From Modestobacter excelsi (GTDB taxonomy: Bacteria > Actinomycetota > Actinomycetes > Mycobacteriales > Geodermatophilaceae): 33,739 nt of DNA. The notes beneath the pieces are model-generated. The model was not told the DNA's origin. It saw only the letters and a program-made list of their open reading frames with translations, and did no database searches. Made by a program: the position numbers and the translations under genes. Shown here one piece after another: positions 8,130 through 16,308 of this stretch (the first letter of the stretch is position 1; every line of letters begins with the position of its first letter). The stretch lies in the NCBI RefSeq assembly GCF_005930495.1, contig NZ_SJEX01000057.1, positions 1-33,739 on the forward strand, given 5' to 3'.

Positions 8130-9355
8130 GCTCCCCGACCGATCCCGCCACCGTCTACCCGGTCGGCCTGCGGCTCGCCGGGCGCCGCGTGGTCGTCGTC
8201 GGCGGCGGCCAGGTCGCCCACCGGCGCGTGGCCGGCCTGCTCGAGGCCGACGCCCTGGTGACCGTGGTGAGCCCCGAGCTGACCCCCGCGCTGGAGGCGC
8301 TCGTCGCCCCCGGGTCGGTGACCTGGCACCCGCGGCGGTACGTGGCCGGGGACCTGGCGGGCGCCTGGTACGCCGTCGCCGCCACCGACGACCCGGCGGT
8401 CAACGCCGCCATCGCCGCCGAGGCCGAGCGTGACCGGGTGTTCTGCGCCCGCGCCGACGACCGGTCGACCTCGACGGTGTGGACGCCCGCCGTCGGCCGC
8501 CAGGGCGACCTGGTCGTCGGCGTGCACGGCGGCGGCGACCCGCAGCGCGCCGTCGGCGTCCGCGACGCGGTGCTCACCGGGCTCACCGACGGCTCGATCG
8601 CCGACCGGGCCTCCCGCGCGCCGTCGGTCGCCGTCGGCAGCGTGGTGCTGGTCGGCGGCGGGCCGGGCGACCCCGGGCTGGTCACCGTCCGCGGCCGGCA
8701 GGCCGTCGCGGGTGCCGACGTCGTCCTGGCCGACCACCTCGCGCCGCAGGGGCTGCTCGCCACGCTGCCGCCCGAGGTCGAGGTCATCGACGCCTCCAAG
8801 CTCCCGCGCGGGCGGGCGATGGCGCAGGAGCAGATCAACACCCTGCTCATCGACCGGGCGCGGCGGGGCAAGCGGGTGGTCCGGCTCAAGGGCGGGGACC
8901 CCTTCGTGTTCGGCCGCGGCTACGAGGAGCTGGAGGCGTGCGCCGCCGCCGGCATCCCGGTGGAGGTCGTCCCCGGGGTGACCAGCGCGATCGGCGTGCC
9001 GGGGCTGGCCGGCATCCCGGTCACCCACCGCGGCATGACCCACGAGTTCGTCGTCGTCTCCGGGCACGTCCCGCCCGGGCACCCGGCGTCGCTGGTCGAC
9101 TGGGTGGCGCTGGGCCGGCTCCGGGGCACCGTCGTGGTGCTGATGGGCGTCGACACCGCGCCGGCGATCAGCGCCGCACTGGTCGAGCACGGCCGGGACC
9201 CGCGGACCCCGGTGGCCGTCGTCAGCGACGGGGCCACCCCGGCTCAGCGCACGTTCCGCACGACGCTGGCCGGGCTGGCGGAGACCATCACCGCGGAGCA
9301 GGTCCGCCCACCGGCGGTCTGGGTCGTCGGCGACGTGGTGTCCCTCGGCGGCTGA
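8126..9355 (+). CDS. cobA: Fused precorrin-2 dehydrogenase / uroporphyrinogen-III C-methyltransferase (CysG/CobA type)
   Basis: The protein supplies precorrin-2, the shared precursor of cobalamin and siroheme. Of 409 residues, ~12-170 form a NAD(P)-binding siroheme-synthase module (GRRVVVVGGGQVAHRR; GGGQV at 26-30; YAVAATDDPAVNAAI). Residues ~172-409 form the SAM-dependent methyltransferase, with VLVGGGPGDPGLVT near 174-187 and RLKGGDPFVFGRG near 253-265. Salmonella CysG has about 215 residues before the methyltransferase. Here there are only ~170, so the helical dimerisation/chelatase part looks shortened, as in M. tuberculosis Rv2847c. The GTG at 8126 overlaps the cobT stop by four bases. 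Methyltransferase activity is near certain; dehydrogenase activity is likely; ferrochelatase activity is doubtful. Confidence 0.93.
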   Translation: MSSPTDPATVYPVGLRLAGRRVVVVGGGQVAHRRVAGLLEADALVTVVSPELTPALEALVAPGSVTWHPRRYVAGDLAGAWYAVAATDDPAVNAAIAAEAERDRVFCARADDRSTSTVWTPAVGRQGDLVVGVHGGGDPQRAVGVRDAVLTGLTDGSIADRASRAPSVAVGSVVLVGGGPGDPGLVTVRGRQAVAGADVVLADHLAPQGLLATLPPEVEVIDASKLPRGRAMAQEQINTLLIDRARRGKRVVRLKGGDPFVFGRGYEELEACAAAGIPVEVVPGVTSAIGVPGLAGIPVTHRGMTHEFVVVSGHVPPGHPASLVDWVALGRLRGTVVVLMGVDTAPAISAALVEHGRDPRTPVAVVSDGATPAQRTFRTTLAGLAETITAEQVRPPAVWVVGDVVSLGG

Positions 9356-9497
9356 GCTCGTCCGACCGAGGTCCTCCGGTCGTGCTCCTCCGGTGGCAGG
9401 ACCGCAGCGTCACGGCGAGGCTGGGCAGACCGGACGCCGTCCCGACGGCACAGCGACGAGCAGAGTCGGCCCCCGGTCGCACACGAAGGGCCTCCCC
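9356..9497 (+). other. Spacer between cobA and hflX
   Basis: The 142 bases hold a weak hairpin (CGACCG at 9364-9369 facing CGGTCG a few bases on), which may end the cobalamin operon, and the hflX ribosome site GAAGGG at 9485-9490. No open frame here has coding character, and I see no clear promoter. Confidence 0.4.
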
Positions 9498-10661
9498 ATG
9501 CCTGGTCCCTGGCTGGTCCGTTCCGGCGGCACCGACCTGCTGTCCGCCGGCGACCCCGCAGCGGCGCACGACGACGAGCCCCGCGCCGTCCTGCTCGGGC
9601 TGGATGCGTCCGACGAGACCGCCGGCGGGCTGGACGAGCTCGAGCGGCTGGCCGAGACCGACGGGGTGACCGTGGTCGGCCGGCTGACCCAGACCCGCGG
9701 CAAGCCAGACCCGGCGACGTACCTCGGCTCGGGCAAGGTCACCGAGCTGGCCGGCCTGGTGCGCGAGCGCCGCGCCGGCATGGTGATCGCCGACGGCGAG
9801 CTGAGCCCCGCGCAGGTCCGGAACCTCGAGGAGCGGCTCGGTGCGCGGGTCGTCGACCGGACGGCGCTGATCCTGGACATCTTCGGTCAGCACGCACGCA
9901 GCAGCGAGGGCCGGGCGCAGGTGGAGCTGGCCCAGCTGGCCTACCAGCTGCCCCGCCTGCGCGGCCAGGGCACCGGGCTGTCCCGGGTCGGCGGTGGCCG
10001 GGTCGCCGGCGGCGCCGGGATCGGCGTCCGCGGGCCCGGCGAGCAGCGGCTGGAGACGGAACGACGGCACCTGCGGCGGCGGATGGCGCTGCTGCGGCGG
10101 CAGGTGGCCGAGACCGGCCGGCGCCGCGAGCGGACCCGCTCCCGGCGTCGGCGCAACCAGGTGCCCTCGGTGGCGCTCACCGGCTACACCAACGCCGGGA
10201 AGTCCGCGCTGCTGAACCGGCTCACCGGCGCCGATGTCCTCGTCCAGGACGCGCTGTTCGCCACCCTCGACCCGACGGTCCGCCGGACCCGCTCCCCCGG
10301 CGGCCGGGAGTACACGCTCACCGACACAGTCGGGTTCGTCCGGCACCTGCCGCACCAGCTGGTCGACGCGTTCCGCTCGACCCTGGAGGAGGTCGTGGAC
10401 GCCGACCTGGTGCTGCACGTGGTCGACGCGTCGGCGCCCGATGCCATGGCCCAGGTGACCACGGTGCGCGGCGTGCTGTACGAGATCGGCGCCCGGGACC
10501 ACACCGAGCTGCTCGCGCTCAACAAGGTCGACGTCGCCCCGCCGGAGTGGATCGCGGCGCTGTGCTCGGCCTACCCCGACGCGGTGGCCGTCTCCGCGCT
10601 CACCGGGGAGGGCACCGAGGAGTTGCGAGCCGCGGTCGAGCGGGCACTGCCACCCGGCTGA
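9498..10661 (+). CDS. hflX: Ribosome-associated GTPase HflX (short form)
   Basis: HflX binds and splits 70S ribosomes, mainly under stress. The 387 residues contain the HflX N-terminal domain (VVGRLTQTRGKPDPATYLGSGK near 59-80), the glycine-rich linker LSRVGGGRVAGGAGIGVRGPGE near 161-181, a basic coiled-coil helix near 185-220, then the G domain. G1 is GYTNAGKS at 229-236, G3 is DTVGF at 276-280 and G4 is NKVD at 342-345. Many actinobacterial HflX proteins exceed 450 residues because of N- and C-terminal additions; this one lacks them and ends at residue 387. ATG 9498 with GAAGGG upstream starts just before the conserved region. An in-frame GTG at 9393 would add a low-complexity leader. It may be a second paralogue in the genome. 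Confidence 0.92.
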   Translation: MPGPWLVRSGGTDLLSAGDPAAAHDDEPRAVLLGLDASDETAGGLDELERLAETDGVTVVGRLTQTRGKPDPATYLGSGKVTELAGLVRERRAGMVIADGELSPAQVRNLEERLGARVVDRTALILDIFGQHARSSEGRAQVELAQLAYQLPRLRGQGTGLSRVGGGRVAGGAGIGVRGPGEQRLETERRHLRRRMALLRRQVAETGRRRERTRSRRRRNQVPSVALTGYTNAGKSALLNRLTGADVLVQDALFATLDPTVRRTRSPGGREYTLTDTVGFVRHLPHQLVDAFRSTLEEVVDADLVLHVVDASAPDAMAQVTTVRGVLYEIGARDHTELLALNKVDVAPPEWIAALCSAYPDAVAVSALTGEGTEELRAAVERALPPG

Positions 10662-10818
10662 ACGTCACCGGTCCAGACCGACGAGCAGACACGGTGGTGC
10701 CGGGCGAGCAGGTCCCCGGTGAGCCGGTGATCCTGCCGGCGCGCGCCGGCCTCGAGGGCACGTTCGTCACGGCCGACGGCGGCGCGGCCGGCGACCGCGT
10801 CCGGGCCTGACCCGGGTG
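10662..10818 (+). other. Spacer after hflX with a doubtful 38-codon ORF
   Basis: This stretch lies between hflX and the palindromic terminator. A frame from GTG 10694 to TGA 10810 would encode 38 residues beginning VVPGEQVPGEPVILPA. There is no ribosome site and no recognised family, so I do not call it a gene. The first residues are faintly like the N-terminus of urease beta subunits, which could be chance or a remnant. Confidence 0.3.
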
Positions 10819-10844
10819 GGAACGGGGCCGGCCGGCCCCGTTCC
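10819..10844. terminator. Bidirectional palindromic terminator between hflX and the EamA gene
   Basis: The 26 bases are a perfect palindrome centred on GGCCGGCC, with arms beginning GGAACGGGG. It lies between two convergent genes and ends four bases before the EamA stop codon, the usual place for a factor-independent terminator serving both strands. There is no strong T-run, as is common in GC-rich actinobacteria. Confidence 0.7.
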
Positions 10845-10847
10845 GGC

Positions 10848-11819
10848 TCACCGGGCCGTCGCGTCGTCCGCCGTCGGCACCGGGTCGACGTCCACGGCCG
10901 GCTCGGCGGGTGGCCGCTCACCCAGCCGGACCAGCACGATCCCGGCCAGGACGACGACGCCGCCGACGAGCTGGACGGCTCCCGGCTGCTGCCCCAGCGC
11001 CAGCCACGCGGCCGCCACCGCGAACAGCACCTCGCTGAGCCCGACGAACGAGCTCAACCGCGAGCCCAGCCGCCGGACGGCGGCGATCCCGGTGGCGTAG
11101 GCGAACGCCGCCGCGAGCAGCGACAGGCCGAGGACCGGCACCAGCCAGCTGGTCGACCGGCCGGCGAACACGACCTCGGAGGCCGTCGTCCGCCACGGGA
11201 CGGCGCCGACCAGCGCGGCCGCGCCCAGCAGGAGCGCGCCCACGGCCAGCCCCAGCCAGGCGTTGACCAGCGGCGGCAGGGCGTCCTCGGTCCGGGCCGA
11301 GAGGAGGAAGTAGGCGGCCAGCCCCAGCGCGGCCACCAGCCCCCACAGGACACCGATCGGGTCGATCCGCGCTCCGTTCACGACGTCGAGCACGAGCACC
11401 AGCCCACCCAGGGCGACGACCACCCCGGCGCCGGTGACCGCGCTGGGCCGCTGGCCGAGCCGCGCCCAGGTCCACAGCACGACCAGCAGGACGGCCGAGT
11501 ACTCCAGCAGCAGCGCCACGCCGACCGAGAGGCGGGAGACGGCGTTGAAGTAGGCGAGCTGGGGCAGTGCGACCGCGAGCGCGCCGAAGGCCAGGACGGC
11601 ACCGAGGTTGGCCCGCACCAGCCCCCACCGCCCGCGCAGCTGGACGACGGCCGGGGCGGTCAGCGCGAGCGCCGCGACGCCCATCCGCACGATGACCGCG
11701 GCCCCGGCGCTCCAGCCGGCGTCCAGCAGGCCGGTGGCGAAGACCCCGGCCGTGCCGAAGGCCGCGGCGGAGACCACCGCGAGCAGCAGCCCGACGAGTC
11801 CGGTCCGGCGGTCGAGCAC
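10848..11819 (-). CDS. EamA/DMT-superfamily transporter
   Basis: This is an inner-membrane protein of the drug/metabolite transporter superfamily. The 323 residues contain about ten hydrophobic helices in two related halves, starting with GLVGLLLAVVSAAAFGTAGVFATGLLDAGW and ending with VQLVGGVVVLAGIVLVRL, then a short acidic tail. The small-residue-rich helix ends and the APAVVQLRGRWGLVRANLG loop are typical of EamA proteins. The substrate cannot be told. The GTG at 11819 has GAGGAGG upstream, and longer in-frame extensions run through the operator region. The gene diverges from a CGNR zinc-finger regulator across a 75-base region with a 10-base inverted repeat, so the two are probably a regulator-transporter pair. 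Confidence 0.9.
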   Translation of the reverse strand: MLDRRTGLVGLLLAVVSAAAFGTAGVFATGLLDAGWSAGAAVIVRMGVAALALTAPAVVQLRGRWGLVRANLGAVLAFGALAVALPQLAYFNAVSRLSVGVALLLEYSAVLLVVLWTWARLGQRPSAVTGAGVVVALGGLVLVLDVVNGARIDPIGVLWGLVAALGLAAYFLLSARTEDALPPLVNAWLGLAVGALLLGAAALVGAVPWRTTASEVVFAGRSTSWLVPVLGLSLLAAAFAYATGIAAVRRLGSRLSSFVGLSEVLFAVAAAWLALGQQPGAVQLVGGVVVLAGIVLVRLGERPPAEPAVDVDPVPTADDATAR

Positions 11820-11833
11820 GGCAGCCACCTCCT

Positions 11834-11891
11834 CTGTCAGGAGTGAACGGACGTACGCTCCTGACAGCGGGACGCTAGCAGAGTCAGGAGT
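11834..11891. promoter_or_regulatory. Operator candidate in the EamA/CGNR divergent region
   Basis: CTGTCAGGAG (11834-11843) is repeated exactly in inverted orientation (CTCCTGACAG, 11858-11867) with 14 bases between. A third half-site GTCAGGAGT occurs at 11883-11891, where its AGGAG also serves as the CGNR ribosome site. A -10-like TACGCT (11854-11859) for the regulator gene sits between the inverted halves, so a bound dimer should block that promoter. The binding protein is most simply the adjacent CGNR regulator, but that is inferred. Confidence 0.6.
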
Positions 11892-11894
11892 CAC

Positions 11895-12434
11895 ATGCTG
11901 TTTGCCCATGACACCGAGGTGGCGCTGGTCGCTGCGGCCGCACTGGTGAGCACCGCGGCGGACGGCGCGGACGGGTTGTCCGACCCGGCGGCCTTGGCGG
12001 CCTTCCTGGACACCTGGGAGTTCACCGGCAGCCGGGCCGGCGACGAGGCGGAACTGGCCGAGGTGCACCAGCTGCGCGCGGTGCTGGCCGGGATCTGGGA
12101 CGCCGACGAGGACGCCGTGGTCGCCGTGGTGAACCGGCTGCTCCGCGACGGGCACGCACTGCCGCAACTCGTCCGGCACGACGACTGGGGCTACCACGTG
12201 CACGCCACCGGACCGACCGCGTCGGTGGCCGACCGGATGGGCGTGGAGGCGGCGATGGCCCTGGCCGACGTCGTCCGCGCCGGCGCCCTCGACCGGCTGC
12301 GCCGCTGCGCGGCGCACGGCTGCGACCACGCGCTGGTCGACCTCACCCGGAACGCCAGCCGCCGGTTCTGCGACAGCAGCTGCGCCAACCGGGAGCACGT
12401 GGCCGCCTACCGGGCCCGCCGCGCCGCCGGCTGA
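11895..12434 (+). CDS. CGNR zinc-finger transcriptional regulator
   Basis: The protein is a probable DNA-binding regulator of the ABATE/CGNR family, 179 residues long. The N-terminal ~130 residues (FLDTWEFTGSRAGDEAELAEVHQLRAVL and onward) are the putative ligand-binding ABATE-like domain. The C-terminus has the zinc site: Cys138 and Cys143 in CAAHGC, then Cys159 and Cys163 in CDSSCANR, followed by the basic helix EHVAAYRARR. The family's namesake CGNR is CANR here, a small variation. ATG 11895 follows AGGAG by four bases. It is divergent from the EamA transporter and shares a repeat-containing intergenic region with it, suggesting local autoregulation and control of the transporter. The effector is unknown. 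Confidence 0.9.
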   Translation: MLFAHDTEVALVAAAALVSTAADGADGLSDPAALAAFLDTWEFTGSRAGDEAELAEVHQLRAVLAGIWDADEDAVVAVVNRLLRDGHALPQLVRHDDWGYHVHATGPTASVADRMGVEAAMALADVVRAGALDRLRRCAAHGCDHALVDLTRNASRRFCDSSCANREHVAAYRARRAAG

Positions 12435-12441
12435 CCCGGGC

Positions 12442-13173
12442 TCAGCCCATCCGCTCGGCGGTGTCCTCCAGCAGCACCTGCCGCGTCGCCGGGTCCCGGT
12501 GCGGGCAGGACGTGCACATCGCCTCGTGCGGCACCCGGTAGAGCAGGCAGCACGACGCCCGCCGGGTGAACCGCACCCCCCGGACGTCGACGTACCGCGG
12601 CGGTGGCAGCGGGCCACCGACCGCCGCCGCCAGCGGTCCGGCCAGCGCGGTCGCCGCCGGCACGTCCCCGACCGCGCGGCCGACGGCGAGCAGCCGGTTG
12701 GCCAGCGAGTCGGTGGCGATCGCCCACAGCGGCCGCTCCCGCATCCCGCCGGCCTCGGCCACCGCGGCGACGACCGCGCCGAGCGTCGTCCGCAGGTCCT
12801 CGACCAGGTGGGTGGCGCTGCGGCCGGTGGTGGTCGCCGCGATCGGCACGTGGCCGGCGAGCGTGTGCACCGTGGTGTCGGCGAGCCGTGCGGAGAGCCC
12901 GACCCCGGTCACCAGACCGGCCAGCACCGGACCGAGCAGCACGCTGGACACCGAGTACCACCAGACGGTGGCCTGCACCCGGCGGTCGTCGGTGCGCTGC
13001 CGCGCGGCGCGGGCGGTGAGCACCGCCAGGGTCCAGGCCGGGTCGGCCAGCAGCACGCCCGGCACGACGTCGGCCGACGGCGGCGCGACCAGCCCGAGCG
13101 CGGCCGCGCCGGGCACGCGCGCGGCGACCAGCGCCTGGGCCGCGTCGTCCGCCTGGGCCGCGTCGTCGGTCAC
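12442..13173 (-). CDS. FhuF-type (2Fe-2S)-binding protein, putative ferric-siderophore reductase
   Basis: The C-terminus carries the FhuF iron-sulfur signature C-C-x10-C-x2-C: Cys208, Cys209, Cys220 and Cys223 within SCCLLYRVPHEAMCTSCPH. FhuF proteins reduce ferric siderophores in the cytoplasm to release iron. The remaining ~200 residues are Ala/Val/Leu-rich with an internal WWYSVSSVLLGPVLAGLVTG segment that also occurs in related proteins. I chose GTG 13173 (243 residues); an upstream GTG at 13212 would add 13 residues, and neither has a strong ribosome site. It converges on the CGNR gene with only seven bases between and diverges from acsA. No siderophore genes are visible nearby, so substrate and partner are unknown. 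Confidence 0.8.
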   Translation of the reverse strand: MTDDAAQADDAAQALVAARVPGAAALGLVAPPSADVVPGVLLADPAWTLAVLTARAARQRTDDRRVQATVWWYSVSSVLLGPVLAGLVTGVGLSARLADTTVHTLAGHVPIAATTTGRSATHLVEDLRTTLGAVVAAVAEAGGMRERPLWAIATDSLANRLLAVGRAVGDVPAATALAGPLAAAVGGPLPPPRYVDVRGVRFTRRASCCLLYRVPHEAMCTSCPHRDPATRQVLLEDTAERMG

Positions 13174-13216
13174 CCGACCAGTCTGCCCAACCGCCGGACT
13201 CCCGTCGCGCACCGAC

Positions 13217-13246
13217 CTGACGGCGAGGTGACCGGGGTCATAGGTT
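13217..13246 (+). promoter_or_regulatory. Candidate acsA promoter
   Basis: CTGACG (13217-13222) and TAGGTT (13241-13246), 18 bases apart, resemble an actinobacterial housekeeping promoter. Transcription would begin near 13253, giving a leader of about 50 bases with GGAGG before the acsA ATG. This is seen by eye only. Confidence 0.45.
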
Positions 13247-13301
13247 GTCCCCGAGAGACGGCGCCGTGAGCGGAGGCGGCGCCCCGATCCGGAGGTGCGG
13301 C

Positions 13302-15266
13302 ATGAGCGAGACGACCGAGGCCCACGGCCTGACCAACCCCGAGGGCGGGTTCCCGCCGCCGGAGGCGCTCGCCGCCGCCGCGAACGTCGGACCGGATGTG
13401 TACGAACGTGCCACCGCCGACCGGGTGGGCTTCTGGGAGGAGGCCGCCCGGCGGCTGGACTGGGCGCAGCCCTGGGACCAGGCCCTGGACTGGAGCAACC
13501 CGCCCTTCGCGAAGTGGTTCGTCGGCGGGAAGCTCAACGTCGCGGTGAACTGCGTGGACCGGCACGTCGACGCCGGCCACGGTGACCAGGTCGCCTACCA
13601 CTGGGTCGGTGAGCCCGGCGACACCCGCACCCTCACGTACGCCCAGCTCAAGGACGAGGTCTGCAAGGCGGCCAACGCCCTCGTCGAGCTCGGTGTCCAG
13701 GCCGGGGACCGGGTCGCGATCTACCTGCCGATGATCCCCGAGGCCGTCGTCGCGATGCTGGCCTGCGCCCGGATCGGCGCCGTCCACATGGTCGTCTTCG
13801 GCGGGTTCTCCCCCGACGCGCTGGCCAGCCGGATCACCGACGCCGACGCGAAGGTCGTCATCACCGCCGACGGCGGGTACCGGCGCGGGGCGCCGAGCGC
13901 GCTGAAGCCGAACGTGGACGAGGCGATGAGCAAGACCGAGGGCGTGCGCAGCGTGCTGGTGGTCCGGCGCACCGAGCAGGACGTCGAGTGGACCGAGGGC
14001 CGCGACGTCTGGTGGCACGACCTCGTCGAGCGCCAGTCGGCCGAGCACGAGGCCGAGGCCTTCGACGCCGAGCACCCGCTGTACATCATGTACACCTCGG
14101 GCACGACGGCGAAGCCCAAGGGCATCCTGCACACCACCGGCGGCTACCTGACGCAGGTCAGCTACAGCCACTGGGCGGTCTTCGACATCAAGCCCGACAC
14201 CGACGTCTTCTGGACGGCGGCCGACGTCGGCTGGGTCACCGGCCACAGCTACATCGTCTACGGGCCGCTCTGCAACCGGACCACCTCGGTGATGTACGAG
14301 GGGACGCCGGAGACCCCGCACCGCGGCCGCTGGTGGGAGATCATCCAGGAGTACGGGGTCACGGTCCTGTACACCGCGCCCACCACGATCCGCACCTTCA
14401 TGAAGTGGGGCGAGGACGTCCCGGCCGGGTTCGACCTCTCCTCGCTGCGGCTGCTCGGGTCGGTCGGTGAGCCGATCAACCCCGAGGCGTGGCTCTGGTA
14501 CCACGAGCACATCGGCGGCGGCCGATGCCCGATCATGGACACCTGGTGGCAGACCGAGACCGGGGCGCACATGATCACCCCGCTGCCCGGCGTCACCACC
14601 CTCAAGCCCGGCTCGGCCCAGCGCCCGCTGCCCGGCATCGCGGCCAGCGTGGTCGACGAGGAGGGCAAGCCGATCGAGCCGGGCGCCACCGGTTACCTGG
14701 TGCTCACCGAGCCGTGGCCGGCGATGCTGCGCACCATCTGGGGCGACGACGCGCGGTACGAGGACACCTACTGGAGCCGGTACGGGCAGAGCGTCTACTT
14801 CGCCGGTGACGGCGCCAAGCTCGACGAGGACGGCGACATCTGGCTGCTGGGCCGGGTCGACGACGTCATGAACGTCTCCGGGCACCGCATCTCCACCACC
14901 GAGGTGGAGTCCGCGCTGGTCAGCCACCCGACGGTCGCCGAGGCGGCCGTCGTCGGGGCCACCGACCCGACGACCGGTCAGGGCATCGTGGCGTTCGTGA
15001 TCCTCCGCGGGGACGCCGTCGACTCCGGTGAAGACCTCGTCAAGACGCTGCGCCAGCACGTGCGCAAGGAGATCGGCCCGATCGCCAGCCCCCGGCAGAT
15101 CATGGTCGTCGCGGAGCTGCCCAAGACCCGCTCGGGCAAGATCATGCGCCGGCTGCTCCGGGACGTGGCGGAGAACCGGGACCTCGGCGACGTCAGCACG
15201 CTCACCGACTCCTCGGTGATGGAGCTGATCAGCTCGAAGCTGCCCACCTCCGCCAGCGAGGACTGA
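13302..15266 (+). CDS. acsA: Acetyl-CoA synthetase
   Basis: The enzyme makes acetyl-CoA from acetate, ATP and CoA through acetyl-AMP. Its 654 residues match the family length (~650). Key blocks are the ATP loop [11 protein letters not shown], the acetate pocket region [16 protein letters not shown], the WWQTETG adenylate motif, the hinge region [16 protein letters not shown], and [11 protein letters not shown] with the catalytic lysine that is the usual target of regulatory acetylation. ATG 13302 follows GGAGGTGCGGC, and [10 protein letters not shown] is a plausible N-terminus; a GTG at 13245 is too early. It occupies the position of Rv3667 in M. tuberculosis. A copy of the hairpin repeat begins at the first base after its stop codon. 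Confidence 0.97.
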   Translation: MSETTEAHGLTNPEGGFPPPEALAAAANVGPDVYERATADRVGFWEEAARRLDWAQPWDQALDWSNPPFAKWFVGGKLNVAVNCVDRHVDAGHGDQVAYHWVGEPGDTRTLTYAQLKDEVCKAANALVELGVQAGDRVAIYLPMIPEAVVAMLACARIGAVHMVVFGGFSPDALASRITDADAKVVITADGGYRRGAPSALKPNVDEAMSKTEGVRSVLVVRRTEQDVEWTEGRDVWWHDLVERQSAEHEAEAFDAEHPLYIMYTSGTTAKPKGILHTTGGYLTQVSYSHWAVFDIKPDTDVFWTAADVGWVTGHSYIVYGPLCNRTTSVMYEGTPETPHRGRWWEIIQEYGVTVLYTAPTTIRTFMKWGEDVPAGFDLSSLRLLGSVGEPINPEAWLWYHEHIGGGRCPIMDTWWQTETGAHMITPLPGVTTLKPGSAQRPLPGIAASVVDEEGKPIEPGATGYLVLTEPWPAMLRTIWGDDARYEDTYWSRYGQSVYFAGDGAKLDEDGDIWLLGRVDDVMNVSGHRISTTEVESALVSHPTVAEAAVVGATDPTTGQGIVAFVILRGDAVDSGEDLVKTLRQHVRKEIGPIASPRQIMVVAELPKTRSGKIMRRLLRDVAENRDLGDVSTLTDSSVMELISSKLPTSASED

Positions 15267-15326
15267 AGAGGCAGCCCTTCCCCCGCACCGCTCGCAGGCT
15301 CGCGGCGGGCCCCTGCAAGGGACCTG
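15267..15326 (+). repeat. Hairpin repeat copy 1, after the acsA stop
   Basis: This is a divergent member of the ~58-base intergenic repeat family, in the same strand sense as copy 5. It begins directly after the acsA TGA. The closing stem CCCTT (15275-15279) pairs with AAGGG (15317-15321). The interior holds the family features CGCACCGCTCGC and GGGCCCCTG. It is a candidate transcription terminator. Confidence 0.6.
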
Positions 15327-15349
15327 ACCGCTCCCCACCTGACCACAGG

Positions 15350-15391
15350 ACGCTTGTGCTCTGCTCACGACGGTGAGCAGAGCACAAGCGT
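15350..15391. terminator. Perfect 19-bp hairpin between acsA and the HTH gene
   Basis: Bases 15350-15368 (starting ACGCTTGTGC) are the exact reverse complement of 15373-15391, with a GACG loop. This very stable hairpin sits in the 228-base gap between acsA and the downstream regulator. It could be a second terminator for acsA or an operator for the HTH protein. The lack of a T-run and the low GC of the stem compared with its surroundings make the operator reading as plausible. Confidence 0.55.
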
Positions 15392-15494
15392 GCGCAGGTG
15401 TGCCCTCGAGCGACGGACTTCCCCTGCCGCGGCCTGTCCACAGGACCGTGCGACGTGCCCCCGGACCCTCACGGAGGGCGGCATCCTCGGGCGG

Positions 15495-16193
15495 GTGGAC
15501 GACGAGGCCGCGGCCAGGAGACGACTCGGCGGCCTCGTCCGGCGGATCCGCCGGAGCGCCGACCTGTCCCAGCGCGAGCTGGCCCGTGCCCTCGGCGTGA
15601 GCACGGGAGCCGTCGCCCAGGCGGAGAGCGGCGCGCGGGACCTGCCGGCGACGGTGCTGACCCGTGCTGCCGAGCTGGCCGGGCTGCGGTTCGTGCTGGT
15701 GGACGCTGCGGGCGCGGAGGTCCCGGCCATGGACGACGCCGCCGTCCGGGACCGCGGCGGCCGGCGCTTCCCGGCCCACCTCGACCCGCGGCACGGGGAC
15801 GTGGGCTGGTGGCACGGTCCTGAGCGCTACAGCCGGGAGCGCCCTCAGTTCACGTTCGACCGCGACCGACGGGAGCGGGATGGTCTCCGGGCGGCGGTCG
15901 GCGTCCCGGCGGACCACCACGTGCCCCGCCCCGGGGACTCCCTGGAGGAGCGGGCGCGGCTTCGGGCCGAGGCGGCTGAGGCGGCGTGGCGCGCCCGCTG
16001 GCGGGAGGGCCTTGCGCAGCACCGGCTGCGGCTGCAGGAACGGCTCCGGCTCGGCCTGCCCCTCTTCTCGGACCCGACGTGCGCCTGCCCGCCGGCCTGC
16101 GACGACCTGCTCTTCGCCGACGGGCCCCTGACGGCACGGCAGCGGGCGGTCCCGCACGTCGAGAACTGCCCCTGCCTGTGCGACCTCGCCTGA
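15495..16193 (+). CDS. XRE-family HTH protein with cysteine-rich C-terminal tail
   Basis: The 232-residue protein is a likely DNA-binding regulator. Residues ~10-65 are a Cro/C1-type helix-turn-helix: LVRRIRRSADLSQRELARALGVS, then TGAVAQAESGARDLP. A middle part (~75-185) is rich in Arg, Asp, Trp and His, including HLDPRHGDVGWWHGPERY and a long Arg/Glu/Ala helix (EERARLRAEAAEAAWRARWREGL). The tail has seven possible metal ligands: Cys196, Cys198 and Cys202 in CACPPAC, then His221, Cys225, Cys227 and Cys229 in HVENCPCLC. I know no named family with this arrangement. The tail suggests zinc, iron-sulfur or redox sensing, as inference only. The GTG at 15495 lacks a strong ribosome site; earlier starts in the gap are possible. 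It interrupts otherwise conserved synteny after acsA. Confidence 0.72.
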   Translation: MDDEAAARRRLGGLVRRIRRSADLSQRELARALGVSTGAVAQAESGARDLPATVLTRAAELAGLRFVLVDAAGAEVPAMDDAAVRDRGGRRFPAHLDPRHGDVGWWHGPERYSRERPQFTFDRDRRERDGLRAAVGVPADHHVPRPGDSLEERARLRAEAAEAAWRARWREGLAQHRLRLQERLRLGLPLFSDPTCACPPACDDLLFADGPLTARQRAVPHVENCPCLCDLA

Positions 16194-16197
16194 GGAC

Positions 16198-16229
16198 CCG
16201 GGTCACCCGGCACCCTCCCGGTGACCCGG
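16198..16229. terminator. Hairpin after the HTH gene
   Basis: CCGGGTCACC (16198-16207) pairs perfectly with GGTGACCCGG (16220-16229) around a 12-base loop, starting five bases after the stop codon of the HTH gene. It is positioned as a terminator. The remaining bases to 16308 lead into the ribosome site of the next gene. Confidence 0.6.
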
Positions 16230-16308
16230 ACCGGCGGGCGTGGCGATCATGCGGCACGATCACCCGAGGAACGCGCCGATCCGGGCGCCGATCAGGGAGG
16301 AGCCACCC

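Noticed and set aside
10694-10810. A 38-codon ORF after hflX with a weak resemblance to the urease beta N-terminus
   Set aside because: No ribosome site, no other urease genes, and the similarity is only a few residues.
15237-15266. The acsA C-terminus (LPTSASED) resembles the end of linker peptide A (PTSASEED)
   Set aside because: The match is short, and acsA needs this region as its own tail; there is no start codon or repeat boundary, so I treat it as coincidence.
13170-16157. A 995-codon open frame on the minus strand opposite acsA
   Set aside because: It is Arg/Gly/Asp/Val-rich with no domain and lies antisense to clear genes. High GC leaves few stop codons, so such frames are expected by chance.
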